A stretch of 6,112 bases of DNA from Akkermansiaceae bacterium UBA5689 (GTDB taxonomy: Bacteria; Verrucomicrobiota; Verrucomicrobiia; Verrucomicrobiales; Akkermansiaceae): NCBI GenBank assembly GCA_002420305.1, contig DIHT01000055.1, positions 35,411-41,522 on the forward strand. The letters run 5' to 3'. The position numbers were made by a program, and so were the translations under genes. The first letter of the stretch is position 1, and each line of letters begins with the position of its first letter. Positions 5,099 to 6,112 of the stretch are shown piece after piece. Below the pieces are notes generated by a model. It was not told the origin of the DNA, ran no database searches, and was given only the letters and a program-made list of their open reading frames with translations.

Positions 5099-6112
5099 CT
5101 ACCCGACGAGTTCGCGCATTGGCTTGATTCCGGGGTCGACAAGGAAGTGAGGTCTGCCACTGGCGTCCTCCACTGTTGCACTCGAAAGATCAATACCAAG
5201 GTTGTGATACAGGGTGGCAAAGACTTCCTGGAACTTGACGGGGCGTTCGACGGGTTCATTGCCATGCTTGTCGGTTGCACCAATCACCTGTCCCAGATTC
5301 ATGCCTCCGCCAGCCACGAAGGCAAAGTTGGCTTTCGGCCAATGGTCGCGGCTGTTCATCTTATTAATTTTTGGGGTCCGCCCGAATTCGCCCCACATCA
5401 CGATGGAGACGTCGTCCTGCAGGCCGCGTTCATGGAGATCCGTAATGAGAGCGCTGAGGCCCTGGTCGAGGAGTGGAAATTCCTCCCGGGAACGCGGAAA
5501 ATTCAGGCCGTCTCCACCATGCCAGTCCCAGCGACTGTAGTTCAGGGATACTACCCGGGCTCCGGCCTCCACAAGGCGACGGGCTACAAGGAAGTTTCGA
5601 ATCATCTTGGGGGCACCGTCTCTCTGATATTTCGGATCGTTGATTCCGTAACGCTCGACCACGCTGGGATGCTCCTGGGAGACATCGAGGGCGGCGGCCA
5701 GATTTCCATCGGCAAGAATTTCAAGAGCTTGCCGGTTGTAGGTGTCGAGGCCCTCCATCTGGCCAGTGGTGTCAATGTTGGCCTTCAGTTTGTCCATCGA
5801 TGCCCGGAGAGCTTCGCGGTCCATCAGGCGATCCAGCGACATACCCTGAAGAGTCATGCTCTTGGCACGGGCATTGGGATCCTTGTCAACGAGCCCCATA
5901 GGCGCGTGAGAATTACCAATAAAGCCCCCGGTGCCGGCTTCACCCCATGTCCGGTTTCCAGTGGGATACATGAGCGAGACGTTGGCAGGTATGCCAGGCT
6001 TGGACCCATGCAGCTTCGAGACCCACGATCCCCATGCTGGCCAGCCTCCGGCAGGGGCGTTGTCTCGCTTCTTATGGCCGGTCATGCACTGGTAGCAATC
6101 ATGGGCCCCATC
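5099..6112 (-). CDS. DUF1501 family protein, divergent subgroup, N-terminus outside window
   Basis: The frame stays open to the right edge, so the ATG at 6085-6083 is internal, not the start. The codons upstream of it read D-G-A-H-D-C-Y-Q-C, which continues the family's usual run into the T-G motif. In all, 337 residues are visible and roughly the first hundred or more are missing, including any Tat signal. DUF1501 hallmarks present are W-D-W-H-G-G-D, G-E-F-G-R-T-P (5372-5392), S-R-D-H-W-P-K and the late A-T-L-Y-H-N-L-G-I-D segment. It shares little with the other DUF1501 protein beyond these motifs and ends differently (K-P-M-R-E-L), so the two are old paralogues, not a recent duplication. 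The role is presumably that of an exported hydrolase-like protein, with unknown substrate. By analogy with the pair to the left, a DUF1553 gene probably lies upstream, off the right edge. Confidence 0.92.
   Translation of the reverse strand, partial: DGAHDCYQCMTGHKKRDNAPAGGWPAWGSWVSKLHGSKPGIPANVSLMYPTGNRTWGEAGTGGFIGNSHAPMGLVDKDPNARAKSMTLQGMSLDRLMDREALRASMDKLKANIDTTGQMEGLDTYNRQALEILADGNLAAALDVSQEHPSVVERYGINDPKYQRDGAPKMIRNFLVARRLVEAGARVVSLNYSRWDWHGGDGLNFPRSREEFPLLDQGLSALITDLHERGLQDDVSIVMWGEFGRTPKINKMNSRDHWPKANFAFVAGGGMNLGQVIGATDKHGNEPVERPVKFQEVFATLYHNLGIDLSSATVEDASGRPHFLVDPGIKPMRELVG

Noticed and set aside
4686..5150. 154-codon + strand frame starting before the SMR gene
   Set aside because: It overlaps the SMR gene in another frame. 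The SMR frame matches EmrE along its full length with all key residues, so this one is a shadow.
5099..6085. Complete 328-residue DUF1501 gene starting at the ATG 6085-6083
   Set aside because: The frame remains open to the window edge with family-like residues upstream, and the conserved N-terminal P-G-x-x-S-H-x-D part of the domain is missing, so the true start is outside.

Overview
The window looks like chromosomal DNA from the Planctomycetes-Verrucomicrobia (PVC) group. The basis is gene content: a secreted protein with the PSCyt1-DUF1549-DUF1553 architecture, two different DUF1501 proteins, and a lysine/alanine-repeat, histone H1-like protein. The first three families are strongly enriched in PVC bacteria. 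I cannot separate Planctomycetes from Verrucomicrobia by reading alone. None of the three visible + strand gene starts has a clear Shine-Dalgarno sequence.

Layout. Positions 1-237 hold the 3' end of a + strand gene encoding a basic Lys/Ala repeat tail. Positions 238-382 are non-coding, with a small hairpin just after that gene and a near-perfect 12-bp direct repeat before the next one. Positions 383-3106 encode a 907-residue exported c-type-cytochrome-like protein (PSCyt1, DUF1549, a discoidin-like insert, DUF1553). Nine bases later, 3116-4612 encodes a 498-residue Tat-exported DUF1501 protein of the alkaline phosphatase/sulfatase fold. The two form a typical PVC gene pair. A 101-base leader with a hairpin precedes 4714-5046, a 110-residue small multidrug resistance (SMR) transporter with the same length and key residues as EmrE. 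A 52-base convergent gap with a GC-rich hairpin separates it from a second DUF1501 gene on the - strand (5099 to beyond the right edge), which lacks its N-terminus here.

How the parts may work together (inference). The DUF1553/DUF1501 pair is probably co-transcribed and both products leave the cytoplasm, one by Sec and the other by Tat. The heme-binding motifs in the first and the hydrolase-like fold of the second suggest a periplasmic redox or hydrolytic system, but no substrate is known to me and none can be read from the sequence. The second DUF1501 gene belongs to a divergent subgroup and probably has its own DUF1553 partner to the right of the window. The SMR gene between them is probably an independent efflux function.

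I see no RNA genes, CRISPR arrays, insertion sequences, integrases or defence genes. Most of the window is standard for this lineage. The less explained parts are the two-level repeat in the Lys/Ala protein, the direct repeat before the operon, the Tat/Shine-Dalgarno coincidence in the first DUF1501 gene, and the hairpin in the SMR leader.
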